A stretch of 64,000 bases of DNA from Turritopsis dohrnii (GCA_027922465.2 BQMF02000012.1:1364001-1428000); one strand, 5' to 3'. Shown: positions 47,789-60,188, numbered from the stretch's first letter. Notes: generated by a model not told the origin, from the letters alone. Made by a program: numbers and translations.

Positions 47789-50287
47789 CAAGAATTTAAA
47801 TGTACCTAAATAAAGTTTATACTTTATTCTTTATTTATATAAGAATACCTTGTGTGATTGAGCACTATGCATCCTCAGTGTGTTCGCTTAGAACATATTC
47901 ACTACTTTGTGCTATGCAACACACTGTCTTCGGGGACATTGAGCTCTCTGGTGACATGTGAAGCATGATCAAACTGTTCCTAGTGTAATGGATATAACAA
48001 GATATATCAAGTGAAAGAAGCTTGTCCTGGGATGTATAAGATATACATTATTATAAAAATAAATAAAAAAGAACAAATATTTTCTTTTTTTTAGAGGAAA
48101 ATATGTCCTCAACTTTGAGTCCGCTGCGTTGGGGGATACTTGGTGCTGGTAAAATTTGTGAAGATTTCTGTATAGCATTATCAACATTACCAAGTAATGA
48201 CCATATCATTCAACATGTTTCTGCAAGAGATGCAAAACGGGCAGAACAGTTTGCTCTAAGAAACAATGTAAAGAAATTTTCTGGTAACTACAATGATTGT
48301 GTCAAAGACCCTGATGTTGATGTTATTTACATTGGAACCATAAATACCACTCACAGGGATTTGAGTATTCTTGCATTAACGAATGGAAAGTCAGTGTTAT
48401 GTGAAAAGCCAGTCACAATGAACAGTAAAGATCTTGAGGAAGTCTTGCATTGTGCCAAAGAAAAGAATTTGTTCTTCATGGAGGTCAGTACTTTCAATTA
48501 TTATTTCCTGTTGGTTTCTGTGTTTTAAAGTAACTGTGGTTTATGTCTCCAACCATATCTTCCTCATATCTATACTTTAATAACAAACCCAATTCCTTTA
48601 TTCGCTAATACAAGAGAAAGGTCATTACATTATAATAGCAATTAGACACTCCATGTGAGAAAACAGCACTGGTGTGTTATGGTTTTGTAAGATTAAGGCA
48701 TTGTGATATAAAGCTTATAACATATAATTATACATAATTCATTGCACTCAAACTGATTGTGACATCAGAGTGTGTGTCACAAACTGAACTAGAAGCCATT
48801 AGGTGTGAACAATTTCCGCATCAGCTCTTGAGAAAATTGCTTTAGGCCAATTTTTTTGATATCTGAATGACTTTATTCATTCTTTTCTTGTTGAAGATGC
48901 TTATGTTATGAAAAAGCGTAGGTCTATCACAATAACCAAAATATCACTTATTGAATAAATCGATATTTGGTAGAAGTGAACCGAAATCATTTGGAAAAAG
49001 AAGCTGTATAGATTGATGTATTGACCTCAACACTATTAGGTTTTACAAAGTTTGACAACTATAAAAATTGAAGACTTCCACAAAACATAAACCAATTCGG
49101 TTGGAAGATGCTTCACGTGCTGTGTGAACGTATTTTAAGGACCCGTTAATAATAATTTTAAAGATTGAATAAGGAAGTTTTTAGCATAAAATAGCTAAAA
49201 TAACTTTCGTATTTTTCAAAAGTTTATAAGAACCTTATATTTTTTTGAAATGATGTCGAAAATGGCCTTTTTGTATTACATTGGCATAGAGTTTTGGGTC
49301 TGTCATTAACTATACTAAATAGACAATCAAAAATCCAAAATCCGATTGGTCTTTCCAAAAATTGCGAAAAAATGTGACTGAGATACTGTATTTCCTCTAA
49401 TAAACATCACATCACATTATAAATTCCAGTTTTTGGATCCAGCATTAGAGGGTGGCGTTCATTAAAGGGCGGCATTTGTTACAAAAGCAAATTTAAAAAA
49501 TAATGCTTCTGTATCACTAAAATGGTTGCAAAAGATTGTGTGAAAACGTTTTACACAAAGGATATGTTCACAAAAATGTCAAAAAGAACAATATCACTGT
49601 TGCTGTTCTCTTCTATGGGATGAAAACTTTTATCAGTTAATAATATCAAATATTCACAAAAACATGGAAGAATTTGTTGATAGAAAACAAATAAAACTAT
49701 TAACTATTAAACTAATTCATGCCGCTTTTCAAGATGTGGCGTTAGTTGGAAGTATGTTAGATTATTAATAGATAGATAGAATGTATAAACCAAACAATTT
49801 CCTACCCATAGCGCTCGGAAACTGACTGATTAAGTTATATATAAATATTTTGTATCAGCTAAATAACTTCAACTTGTTTTTGCAATCATCTGGTATTATC
49901 TTAAATCTGACGAAGAACTGAATAGAAGGACATATGTTATTTACTAATACTTTATTTCCTCTGATAAACACCACCCTCTGATAAATGCCACCCTCTTATA
50001 AACGACACCCTCTGATAAACACCCCACCAACCTCTCAGCGCTTAAAATAACAATCATCTCCATTTGACACGAATTAACATCCAGCCCTGGTACTTACCTT
50101 TGTCCAGCTAGATAGACGGAGATTTTGTCTACTGGGTTGGGCAGTTACTGTCAGTAAAGCTCATATAGTCCATAAATACCTCTCATTGATAACAGTTTCC
50201 CAAAGTAACTGATGAGGCCATCCTAGTTAAGTAATATTTTCAGTACTAACTCTACTCTTGATGGCTCTGGTCATGCTGTTCCTGAAT
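47789..50287 (+). repeat. Duplicated segment B
   Basis: Second copy of the 5' part of the oxidoreductase gene. It aligns to 32,967-34,246, 41,613-42,555 and 43,449-43,692 in order and in the same orientation. It lacks the 7.4-kb insertion and 42,556-43,448, and carries about 125 extra bases near 49,400-49,530. It ends where the jockey-like reverse transcriptase fragment begins. Confidence 0.9.
48103..48483 (+). pseudogene. Duplicate exon 1 of the dihydrodiol dehydrogenase-like gene
   Basis: Open over 127 codons and almost identical to 33,320-33,700: the only amino acid difference I see is Leu2 to Ser, and the few other base changes are synonymous. The splice donor (GAG followed by GTCAGT) is kept. 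No exons 2-4 follow it in the window; retroelement sequence starts at 50,288. It is therefore a partial copy or the start of a second gene completed outside the window. The near lack of protein change could reflect a young age or constraint. Confidence 0.75.
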
Positions 50288-52370
50288 TTCCCTTGAGGAC
50301 TAATAAAGTACTGCATGGCTACTTCATCACACCAACTAAAATATCTTCCATCATTTCAAATCTTGATGCTTCTAAGGCTACTGGCCCTGATGGAATTCCT
50401 GTCATTCTGTTTCAAAAGTGTGCACCTGAGTTATCTCTTGTACTTTCTTGTCTATATAACAAGTGCATAGCTGAATCTTGCTTTCCTTCATCTTGGAAGT
50501 TTGCCTCTGTAATTACAGTCTTTAAGAATTGTGGTGATTGATCTAATCCACGAAATTACAGACCCATTAGTCTCCTACTAGTTATGAGTAAAATTTTTGA
50601 GGCCTTCATCAATAATGCTCACTAGCCGCCAAGGCGGCGTTGCTCGCCGCCCATGTTCAGCATGTGTTGTGTCATCTTCAGATTTCACGAAAAATAAAAT
50701 TAAGTAATTGGCAATAATAAGTGTAATAAATGTTGTAGGGCTCGAAAAAATGATCAAAAAAATGTATGGGAACGTTTTGCTACGACCAACCGTTACGGAG
50801 ATATCGTCGATCAAAAATTTTGATGACGTCACAGACCCGTCCCCAAAAAAAATTAGACCCAAATTTCTCGTCACCTTATCGCCTGTATCGCGGACCCCAA
50901 AAAACGTCAGTTATCCCTATTGGTTGCCGAGATAATTTTCCCTAAACGTCGCATTCGATTAGGGTCTCAATACAATGGTTTCACACTGACGTCGCGCACA
51001 AGAAAAGAAATAATTTATGTGTGATCTTACCTTGCTGACTCCCCGATTTCTTTCGCAGTTCACATCTACCATTTTGCGACAGACAAACAAACAAACAAAC
51101 GGAGAATCGGCTATTAATATATAGATGTTAATCACCTTGAATCTAATATCCTCTTCTCAGATTCTCAATATGGCTTTCGCTCCCAACACTCAACTGCTGA
51201 CCTCCTTACAGTGATAACTGATAGAATCTACACTGCATTAGATAAATTTGGGGAGGCAAGAGCTGTTGCTCTTGACATATCCAAGGCATTTGATAAAGTA
51301 TGGCATACTGGTCTTTTGAAAAAGCTTGCTGCATATGGAGTTAAGGGCCTCCTTTATGAGATCATTCGTTCCTTCCTCGGTAATTGTAGGCTTAAGGTTG
51401 TTTTAGACGGGCAATCATCGTCGACACATTCCATCAATGCAGGAGTTCCCCAAGGTTCTGTCCTTGGGCCAACCCTTTTTCTTCTTTTCATCAATGATCT
51501 GCCTGATGACATTATTTCCAAGCTTGCCATCTATGCTGATGATTCAACCATCTATTCCTGTATTCTAAAATCAGATTTGTTCAGCCAGGTAGAAATGGCC
51601 GGCGAAATTGAGTTTGATCTGCAATCTATAGTTGAATGGGGAGAGAAATGGCTGGTCACATTCAATTCCACAAAAACCAAACTTCTATCTGTAAATCATA
51701 CTAAAGATCACTTTTTACCGTCAGTTTCCATGAATGGCACCCAGTTGGAAGAAAACAACTCCTTTCATCTCCTCAGCATCACTTTTTCACAGGACTTCTC
51801 CTGGAGCTCCTACATTGAGGCAAACACTAAGTCAGCTTCGATGAAGGTGGGCTCCCTCATTCGTGCAAAAGCATACCTCAGCCCTGATGTCATTCTATAC
51901 CTCTATAAATCTAATATTCGACCTTGTATTGAGTATTGTTGCCATATCTGGGGTGGTGCACCCTCAGACTCTCTAAATCTTTTAGATTGTGTCCAGACAA
52001 GAATCTGTAATGCTATTGGTGATGATCTTGCAAGTAAACTTGACACACTCTCCCATTGCAGATCTGTGGCGTCTCTTTGCCTCTTTTATAAATACTTTTA
52101 CGGAAAAATTTTCAACTGAGCTCTCTTCTCTCATCCCTGCATTAAAAACTTTCAAGCGAAACACATGATATTCATCTAATTGCCATGATCACATTGTCAG
52201 CATCCCAAAATCATCAAAAAATTTTTACCAACAAAGTTTCATTCCTCGCTCCACCAATCTCTGGAATTCTTTACCCCAGTCTGTTTTTCCTTCCCATTAT
52301 AATCTTCAACATATTAAATGTAATGTTCATCGTCACCTTTCCTCCTTGTACCTCAATAAACATTAGTGGT
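50288..52370 (+). pseudogene. Jockey/CR1-like non-LTR reverse transcriptase, truncated and interrupted
   Basis: 5'-truncated reverse transcriptase: DASKATGPDGIPVI, NYRPISLL (after one in-frame TGA at 50,539), SQYGFRSQHSTADLL, DISKAFDKVWH with the first catalytic aspartate, GVPQGSVLGP, and the YADD box at about 51,530. The C-terminal part continues in another frame after 52,119 to about 52,370 (TNLWNSLPQSVF), so there is a late frameshift. A 507-bp insertion sits at 50,618-51,124; removing it with one ATG copy keeps the frame. The fragment abuts the end of duplicated segment B. Confidence 0.88.
50618..51124. mobile_element. 507-bp insertion in the jockey-like gene
   Basis: Interrupts the reverse transcriptase between FIN and NHLES regions. 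Flanked by ATG at 50,615-50,617 and 51,125-51,127. It starts with CTCACTAGCCGCCAAGGCGG, a GC-rich hairpin, and ends with an ACAAACAAACAAAC run and GGCTATTAATATATAG. There are no terminal inverted repeats. The ATATAG end resembles the ends noted at about 38,925 and 39,437. Confidence 0.7.
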
Positions 52371-52828
52371 TTTAAACCTTGTATTGAGCGACTAATTAAA
52401 AACAAGATTCACATTAATGCGACTATATATTTCCCCATTTCTAAGAAAACCAGACATCATAATCTAAATATGACCCGTTTCGAACAATCAGACCGAGAGC
52501 GTTTATTGGCGTAAAGAGATTTAGGCGGCAGACTTTAAGGCAAGAAAACCATCAAATACACATTGGATGGTAAAGAAGATATACAATTATACATACAAGT
52601 ATATCATCATGCAAGGAAAGTCGCATAATTTTAGACAAATCTTTGTCGTAAAATATACATAGCTATAGTGAAAAACAACAACAATCAAATTAATAGTTGT
52701 CCATAGGCAGTCATTGTAGCGTTTCATTCTGATTTTGTTATTCAAGATACAGCACAAAATGATTTACCAAATCCAGATATACATGCGACATGTTATTATC
52801 GTAATGTTATAATCGAATTAGCAAATAT
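52371..52828. other. Spacer between retroelement and DNA transposon
   Basis: AT-rich sequence without a recognised feature. The last six bases (AAATAT, 52,823-52,828) are the target duplication of the next element. Confidence 0.5.
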
Positions 52829-53056
52829 TATGGAACGTCTTTACTGCCTTAAGTCTATGGTTTTGAGTTGGAACCACCGTTTTACCATGTCACTTCAGCA
52901 AAATGTGATGATGTTTCATAGTTATATGACACTTTAACGTTATGTGAGGTTGCTTCATTGTCATCTGTCAACTGAAGTTCATTATACGATTTTTCATCAT
53001 TATAGTACGAGGGAGTGTTGACGCCCTCCCCGGGGAAGAGTTTTTCTGTTTCCTCT
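52829..53056 (+). repeat. Left terminal inverted repeat of the integrase transposon
   Basis: Matches the reverse complement of 58,472-58,823 in blocks: GCCTTAAGTCTATGGTTTTG, GTTGGAACCACCGTTTTACC, ATCTGTCAACTGAAGTTCAT and CCCCGGGGAAGAGTTTT. Confidence 0.88.
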
Positions 53057-53088
53057 CTAACTATAGTTTGTGCGCTTATATTTTGAAA

Positions 53089-54455
53089 ATGGCAGCAAAT
53101 GGAGAAGACATGGAATTAATTTTAAAAGATTTGGGTCTATCAGATTTTATCCCTATATTTCAAAGGGAGAAGATATCGTCAGATGTGGTACCAAAGATGT
53201 CTGGATTCGAGTTTCAACAGTTAGGCTTTATGAATTTGAAAACTATGATGGATCTCCGTATAAAGTGTTCAGGTTATGGATCAAACCAATCTGTTAAAAA
53301 AACGAACGATCGTGGTGGAGCTCCAAAGTTTAACATCCCTCGTAATGTACTGGAAAAACTTGTTGAAGAGGGATTCAATGTCAAAGAGATTGCTTAATTG
53401 CTTTATATATCCGAAAGGACAGTATACAGACGTTTTCAAGACTATGACATAACTGCACGTCAGTTTAGTGATGTTTCAGATGAATTTATTGATTCTCATT
53501 TGAAGGAAGTTTGCCATCAATTCCCTAATTGTGGTGAAAGGTTTCTTAACGAAATTTTAAAGCAAAATGGAACAGTATTGCAACGTCAAAGAGTAAGGGA
53601 CAGTTTGTTGCGTATTGATAATGACGGAGTACGACATTGAAAGAAAAATGATCTTCATCGTCAGATTTATAATATCCAAGGTTCAAATGAGCTTTGGCAT
53701 CTTGACACAAATCATAAGCTAGTTCGCTGGTATTTTATAATTATTGGGGTAATTGACGGATATAGTAGATTACCTGTCCTTCTTGATTGTTCAACAAACA
53801 ATAAGTCTGAAACTGTTATAAGCAGTTTTATAATGGAGTTAGAGAGTTTGAATTACCATCAAGGGTCAGGTCAGATAAAGGTATGGAAAACGTCCTTGTT
53901 GCTGATTATATGATTATGAAACGTGGTACGGACAGGGGAAGCATCACTGGGAAAAGTACCCATAATCAACGGAATGAGAGGTTGTGGAGCGATGTATTCA
54001 CTGGAGTTTTAAGCTATTACTACGAGTTATTTTATTTCATGGAAGATCATGGGATTCTGGATCCTTTCAGTGACATACATCTGTCATGTTTACATTTTGT
54101 TTATCTTCCCAGAATAAATTGGAAATTGAAAGTATGGAAGAAAGCATGGGAAAATCACCGCATGCGTACAATCAAAACATCTCCATTAAAATTGTGGATA
54201 TCTAGACAAATGAATAACCCCACTGGAGTAAATCTAAGTGAGGAAGATATTTTGTATTATGGAGTCGAAGGCATTGCAGATGATGAATCTGTTGATGAAA
54301 GGGGCAGACCAATATTTTCTGCACCAGAATTGCTAAATCCGGAAACTCTTGCAATACTGAACAGCTTCTTTAGTAACATTCCTTGCTCCGATGTAGATGA
54401 CAGTATTGAAATGTACCTAAAAACTCTTGAAATTGTAACAACTAACTGTGTATAA
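53089..54455 (+). pseudogene. SAM-domain DDE integrase/transposase of the 6.0-kb transposon
   Basis: Begins at the ATG at 53,089 (MAANGEDMELILKDLG), about 30 bases inside the left repeat. The first 60 residues form a SAM-like domain. A helix-turn-helix region (VKEIA, then LLYISERTVYRRF) follows, then an rve-type integrase core with all three catalytic acids visible: WHLDTNHK, VRSDKGMEN and HNQRNERLW. The C-terminus is acidic and ends at 54,455. It is broken by in-frame stops at 53,395 (TAA) and 53,638 (TGA, where relatives have Trp) and by a frameshift near 53,840. Otherwise it is full length, so the lesions look young. Confidence 0.85.
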
Positions 54456-55915
54456 ATGGTGAAATGGTTTAAATCTTCTGCTAAGAGTAGTATTAACTTT
54501 TCTGAGGATTTTTAACCCCCTATAAAACCGTGGTACAAAATGTTCTCTATACTGATTGTAAACCACCATACTTTTGTCAAAATACACCCAATTTAATTGA
54601 TTGAAGCTAACATATTCTGTTTTAGATTTTTTTATACAGGCGTTATTGTATAGTGACCATGGCATTAGCGTTAAATGTTTGCTTGCTGTGTGCAAGGTCT
54701 CGGGTTTGAACCCTGGCGGGATTAATCATAAGTACCCTGGCGGGATTAATCATAAGTAGGGTCTCAAAATTTTGTTACTGAGTAATAAGAAGAATATTGC
54801 TTGATCAGGAAATTTTCTTCTTAACCCAAGCACTTAAAGATTTATTAAGAATTCTTGCTAAGAATATTTGACTTTTTATACGGACTTGTATTTGTTTTTA
54901 GAAGTTTTTTTCTCTAAACAGAAATATACCATAAATGACCAATAAATCATTTTTATGGTGGCCGCTTATACGGTTGGGGCGCTTGATTGTCCTGGGTCAT
55001 GGGTTAATGAAAAAATTACAAAAATCGCTAATATATACAGTTTATCTTTTCACTCAATGTTTTCTGTGCGGAAAATTCATTCACAAGAGGAGATTAAGAC
55101 TAAATGAAATTAATGCAATTGAATATTTTAAAAAGTTTTTGGTTCTCCAGATGATTCCATCCATTTTTAACTGTGTCATCTTTTAAACTTGTCATATTTT
55201 ACGACAGAATTAAATGAAACAGATGTATTGTGGATTTCTAGATTTTTTAACAAGATAAATAACAAGGCCATATATACAATGCACAACTAAGTTAATGAAA
55301 AACTCCAAATATATCCCTATGAACCGAATGTGCCTATGTGGTACAATAAATAAAAATCTAACCGTTTACTGAGAGTACAACATAAAAATTCCAACGAAGA
55401 GGGAAAAATCTTCTAAAAGCCACTGTGATGAAGAGCAAGTTTATGGAAATAGTGTGTAAATTCTTATCGAAATTTACTCCTTCACAGTGGTTTTTCAAAA
55501 AATTTACCCACAAAGAAAAATACATAACCACAAGATTGTGGACTAAACAAGAATCTGCAAGTCACAAAGCACCCAGAACATGTGGGTGGGAAGAAACATC
55601 GAAGAAACGCAAAACAAACTAAAACATCACGCAACCCAAGAAGTTAGATAAGGCTAAATTAAATTAGAAAGACATGACGAATACCCACACTGTTTATCTT
55701 TTAAACAAGTGGTTTCAAATGTGTGTCACACGCTAATCCAAAGAAGTTAAATTATAAACTTAATACATATCAGCTTACATCACTTTACAAACAAAACAAG
55801 TCAATTAGAAAATTGCCTGGTCTTGATACTTGTGACACTCTGACCAAAGTGAATGTATCTGATCATAATTGAATATGAAACAAAATTAATCTAACACAAC
55901 AAACCATAATCGAAA
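54456..55915. other. Spacer between the two convergent genes of the transposon
   Basis: No coding region. It holds a tRNA-like SINE fragment at about 54,640-54,765 and AT-rich sequence. Both transcription units end here. Confidence 0.6.
54640..54765 (+). mobile_element. tRNA-derived SINE fragment with a short tandem duplication
   Basis: B-box-like GGGTTTGAACCC at about 54,703 with an A-box-like TATAGTGACCATGG about 50 bases upstream, followed by a 26-bp tandem duplication (CCCTGGCGGGATTAATCATA...). No functional tRNA fold was seen. Confidence 0.45.
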
Positions 55916-58447
55916 TTAACCAAGTCCAAAATATGAATTTGCAAAAGCATAATCATATAATTTAAACAAATGTTCTTCTTCACATAATAGTGTCACAACA
56001 GAAGGTATTGGTAATGTAAGTTGATTGATGCATGTTGATGATATTGGCAGAAAGCTACCTTGATAGTCTACAAACGAAATTGTGGGTTTTTTCTCAAATC
56101 CAAGTATGGGCTCTTCCTCTGCACCAGTTACAAAGGTCAAAATCTTTTCAATTGTAACGTTGCCTCTTCGACCACCTGCAATTTTATGATTCAATTAACA
56201 TACACACAGAGAAAACTTAAAATTTTCAGATTTGACTCAAAGTTTATTGAAAGATTTTAATTCAATTTATAGCAACAAACTGCTTACTAGCTGCTTCTCT
56301 GATATATTTAACTAAGAGAGTATACACTTGCTTTTGATTTATTCTTTTATTTGTACCTTCTTCATCAAACTTTGGTTGTAATAATTGTAGTATTTTTCGA
56401 GCAGTAATTCGGCTTGATTCATTAGGGCGAAAAAGATGAAGAAAAAATGGTAATTCTCTACCAATCTAAAAATTCAGATTTGTTTTCATCAATTTATTGT
56501 CAATCTATAGTGAATTTGAATTGCTAATAGATGGAAATGATAAGTTGATCAAGTCCATTCCTAGGGGCATTGATAACTTGATTGTCCAAAGACTCTCCAA
56601 AAATGTCACTGATATCGTTTTCACGTAGAAAAGTTGGTATTTTCCCATTTTGTAAAATGCTCATTCCTGGAAATAGAAGACAAAAAACGGTTCATATAGG
56701 CAGATTTTTAAATGCTAGATTTATTTGATGGTACATATTCAGTGGGAATCCTACCAAACAATATGCCAATCAAATAGTAGTCTTCTTGAAATCCTATTAA
56801 AAGACCATTATCAAAATATTTTTTTTAAATCTCTCTTTGCATCAGCAAAAAAAATTCTTTTCTAGGCCCACCATAGTCTGAGCAACCTGAAACAAATAAA
56901 ATGAATGTTAAGTTTTTCCCTTTTCCAATCTAATAGAATAAATATCATGAAATAAAATTGAATAGAAATACAATTACAATGGTGACCTGAAAGATGCCAT
57001 TATAGAATATTCCTTAGAAACAATACACTCCTTCTTCAATTCTCAAACTATGACTTTGAAAAAATCTTAATACATAAAAACTTACTTCACCATAAAAATC
57101 AACTTCCAAAGTGATGAAGAAATCATTTATGTTTTTCATTTCCTCAAAACCAGTTTCAATAATGTTGTCACGATCTACAAGGATGGAATTTGTTTCGAGG
57201 TCAGTAACCTCAAGTTTTCTGCCCTTCACGAAATATTTCTGCAACTGACGCAGGATTTCCACTGGGTTTGTATCTAGTTGACTGTTCTTAATCAACATTA
57301 TTACATTAGACACTTTTGTTTCTATTGTATCTTCTTCAATAACTGATACTAGAGGGCTGTTAGGTTCTTCTTCTTGATGTGTTGGTGGTGAAACTACCGA
57401 TTCAGCAGGTGGTGGAGGAGAATTCTCAACAACTTGCACAAAATTTACCGACGATGTAGATGTACCTTCATTCTCATATATGTTCTATTCGGATTATTCA
57501 TGAGAAAAGGGATCAACTCATCATCACTGCTACTAGTTTGATCTTCAGGATTCAAATTTCCCCTTCCACAAATCCTTACATGTTTTCTTAATTCATTAAG
57601 AAGTATCTCTGCATTACATTTTTTACCTTTTTCTTTTAAAGTTGATCTCTTTTCTTTAAGAAATGATTTACTGGATAAGCACTGCTGGATCAGTCGGATA
57701 TACATTTTGGATTGGCTTCCCCCCATATGAGCCTTTAGGTCACTTGCTGACATGCTACATGGAATAACAGTAAGTTCTCTACTATTTGCAAGACAAGTGA
57801 GAAGTTCAAATCCTCCACAATCTTTTAAGGCAGGAAACCCAACTGTTGAGAAAAAGTCATCACCATTTAAATCATCATCATCTTCAGCAGATCTGTCTCT
57901 ACCTGTCAACTTGGCAAAAACTTCCTCCTCGGTATCATTAAGGTCTAATTTAATTCCTTAAATCCAAGTCCTGCATTTTTAAGTATAATCTTCTCAGTAT
58001 TACTTGGTACACGAGATGCAAAACGATTTGCAAGACAAAAAAATTAAGCAGTCCACGGTCTTGATCGCTTTTTAGATGATCTTGAGGCTCTTCCACCTCG
58101 ACGTCCAAAACAATGAGAACTGTTTCTACCTGAATTAAATAGTAACGATCTTTCTTGCAGTATGTTATGATATCGATTGGGATTGGCATTGTGAAAGGTC
58201 CTCCTTGTTGACCACTACCATCACTACCAGCAGCAGCACCTTGTATCGCTGAATTTGATAGCATCTTTTGACAGATATCCCTCAGTCTTATCTTATCTCC
58301 TCTTGTGGTTACTCCAAATTTGCTCAGGTCACTATCCGAGGCATAACAGACCACATCCAAACCTATATTTTCTGCTAAAAAACGTGGTACAAGTTGTGAT
58401 AATTGTGTTTCATTCAGAGCACGTTCTATCGCCGTTGTGTCCGCCAT
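55916..58447 (-). pseudogene. SAM-HECT E3 ubiquitin ligase-like gene inside the transposon
   Basis: Starts at 58,447 (MADTTAIERALNET), just inside the right terminal repeat. The first 65 residues are SAM-like, as in the integrase on the other side. A G2E3-like region follows: CLANRFASRVPSNTEK, DCGGFELLTCLANSRELTVI, GGSQSKMYIRLIQQCLS and ELRKHVRICGRG. HECT N-lobe pieces include DYGGPRKEFFLL near 56,860 and IGRELPFFLHLFRPNE near 56,440. The C-lobe at 56,190-55,916 ends FANSYFGLG and carries STCINQLTLP with the expected catalytic cysteine. A real intron is visible (donor GTAAGC at about 56,290, acceptor GCAG at about 56,178). A frameshift and a stop near 58,060 suggest decay. HECT proteins pass ubiquitin from an E2 to a target; the target is unknown. 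Confidence 0.8.
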
Positions 58448-58471
58448 CTTTCTTATGAAAAATCTGAGAAA

Positions 58472-58823
58472 CGAGAAAACTCTTCCCCGGGGGTGTTCAA
58501 CACTCCCTCGTACTATAATGATGAAAAATCGTATGATGAACTTCAGTTGACAGATGACAATGAAACAACTTCACATAATGTTAAAGTGTCATCATATAAC
58601 TATGAAACATCATCACATTTTGCTGAAGTGACAACCTAATTATGAAAAAACCACATATGATGCGAAGTAACATCATATATGCATAAAGTGACATCATATA
58701 ATAACAATGTTACATCACCGAAAGGTGTGGTGACATCATATGACAAAATTATGACATCATGAAATGGTAAAACGGTGGTTCCAACTCAAAACCATAGACT
58801 TAAGGCAGTAAAGGTGTTCCATA
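58472..58823 (-). repeat. Right terminal inverted repeat of the integrase transposon
   Basis: Inverted partner of 52,829-53,056, with an extra stretch at about 58,645-58,765 made of TGACATCATAT-like words. Confidence 0.88.
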
Positions 58824-58829
58824 AAATAT

Positions 58830-60188
58830 GATTTTCTTGGAGACTTTGAGGCTTGGAAATTGATGTTCCATTCTGCCACCACTTCATTTTCATGTACATC
58901 ATCACCAATTCATAACCAACATTGATGAACCATAATAACAACATCTTGAATCAACTTGTTGTTACCTGCGTTCCAGAAATTATAATGTCTCAATATCACA
59001 AACTTGAGTTAATTAGCTCTTAAGCGGATAGATACACAAGCTGGTGTTGATAAGACAATGTGGTTTAGATGACTTCGTATAGCAACAGCAACAACAAAAG
59101 TTGATAGAATGTTGATTGTTAACAATAATGTCCAAAATGTCATAACATATCATAACGTATATCACATGTGCATATAGTTATCTGGATAATGGATATTCAT
59201 TTCATGTACAGCATCACCAATTTGCATTCAACATCAAGGAATTATCATCATCATATTCAAAAGTAAAAAAAACCCATCACAACAATCAATTTTAAACTTT
59301 TTTTGAATAATTATTTTTGACATAAATTAACTGGAATAAATTAACAAGTATAAATTAACAAATATATACTAACAATGACTTTAAAAAAACAGTGACATCA
59401 TAGAAGTGATATTTTTATCTGTAAAAATGAAGAATTGATTTCAACAGTGGAAAAAACAAATCACAACAAATCACACACTCACACACACACCATAAGTACA
59501 GACTGAATATCAATGTGTATCCAAGCAGCTTCTGCATGCCAGTCCTATAAAAAGCAGCTCATTCATGCCAGATCAGTGCAGTAATACTAAGAGCATGGAT
59601 GATGGATGGATGGTTGGATGGATGATAAACCCAAAATCTTACAGTACAGAAAAAGAAACAGAACACATTCAAATGCTGTCATCACGGGGTGCAAATTGTA
59701 GATAGAAAAAAATATCTATTGTTCCGAAGTCAAAGACATGTTAAGTTTCTTTCGTTTACTCTGCTCTCAGACAAACTTTAGGCTATTAAGATGTTAAATC
59801 ATAATATTCTTTTTATCAGACTGGTTTTACTTCTTTTGTCAAAGCAAAGCATATTTCATCAAAATTTAAATGATCACAGGCACAGTATAACTATTTTACT
59901 TAAATTCTCTATAATCCATGTAAATAAAATAAAACTATGAAAATGAACATCTCAAATGAATGTTAATTCAACTGAACTGATTTCTTAAATAAAGATAGAT
60001 AAATGATTTTAATAAAAAGGATATCAATAATTATCAATAAAACTTAACAGTTTATCTGCCAGTTTAAAACCATTGAAAAATCACTTAAAGCTTTTATAGA
60101 AATTCTGCGAGGTAGTTAAGCTAAGTTTAGCTTATGTTTTGTTCATTCAAACGCTTTCCTAGGACTTCTCAGTGAAAAGTGTCTCAAA
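58830..60188. other. Spacer with microsatellites
   Basis: No gene is recognised. A CA-rich run lies at about 59,472-59,492 and a GGAT tandem run at about 59,594-59,626. The right part precedes the Helentron Rep fragment and may belong to it. Confidence 0.5.

Larger units (their letters stand above)
52829..58823. mobile_element. 6.0-kb DDE-integrase DNA transposon (IS3EU-like) carrying SAM-integrase and SAM-HECT genes
   Basis: The ends TATGGAAC and GTTCCATA are flanked by a perfect 6-bp direct repeat AAATAT (52,823-52,828 and 58,824-58,829). The terminal inverted repeats are long: 52,829-53,056 at the left and 58,472-58,823 at the right, where about 130 extra bases rich in TGACATCATAT words are present. 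Two genes converge: a SAM-domain DDE integrase (+) and a SAM-HECT ubiquitin ligase (-), each starting a few dozen bases inside its repeat. A TAT end, 6-bp duplication and retroviral-type integrase core fit the IS3EU group as I remember it; a Ginger-like origin is an alternative. Confidence 0.85.
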
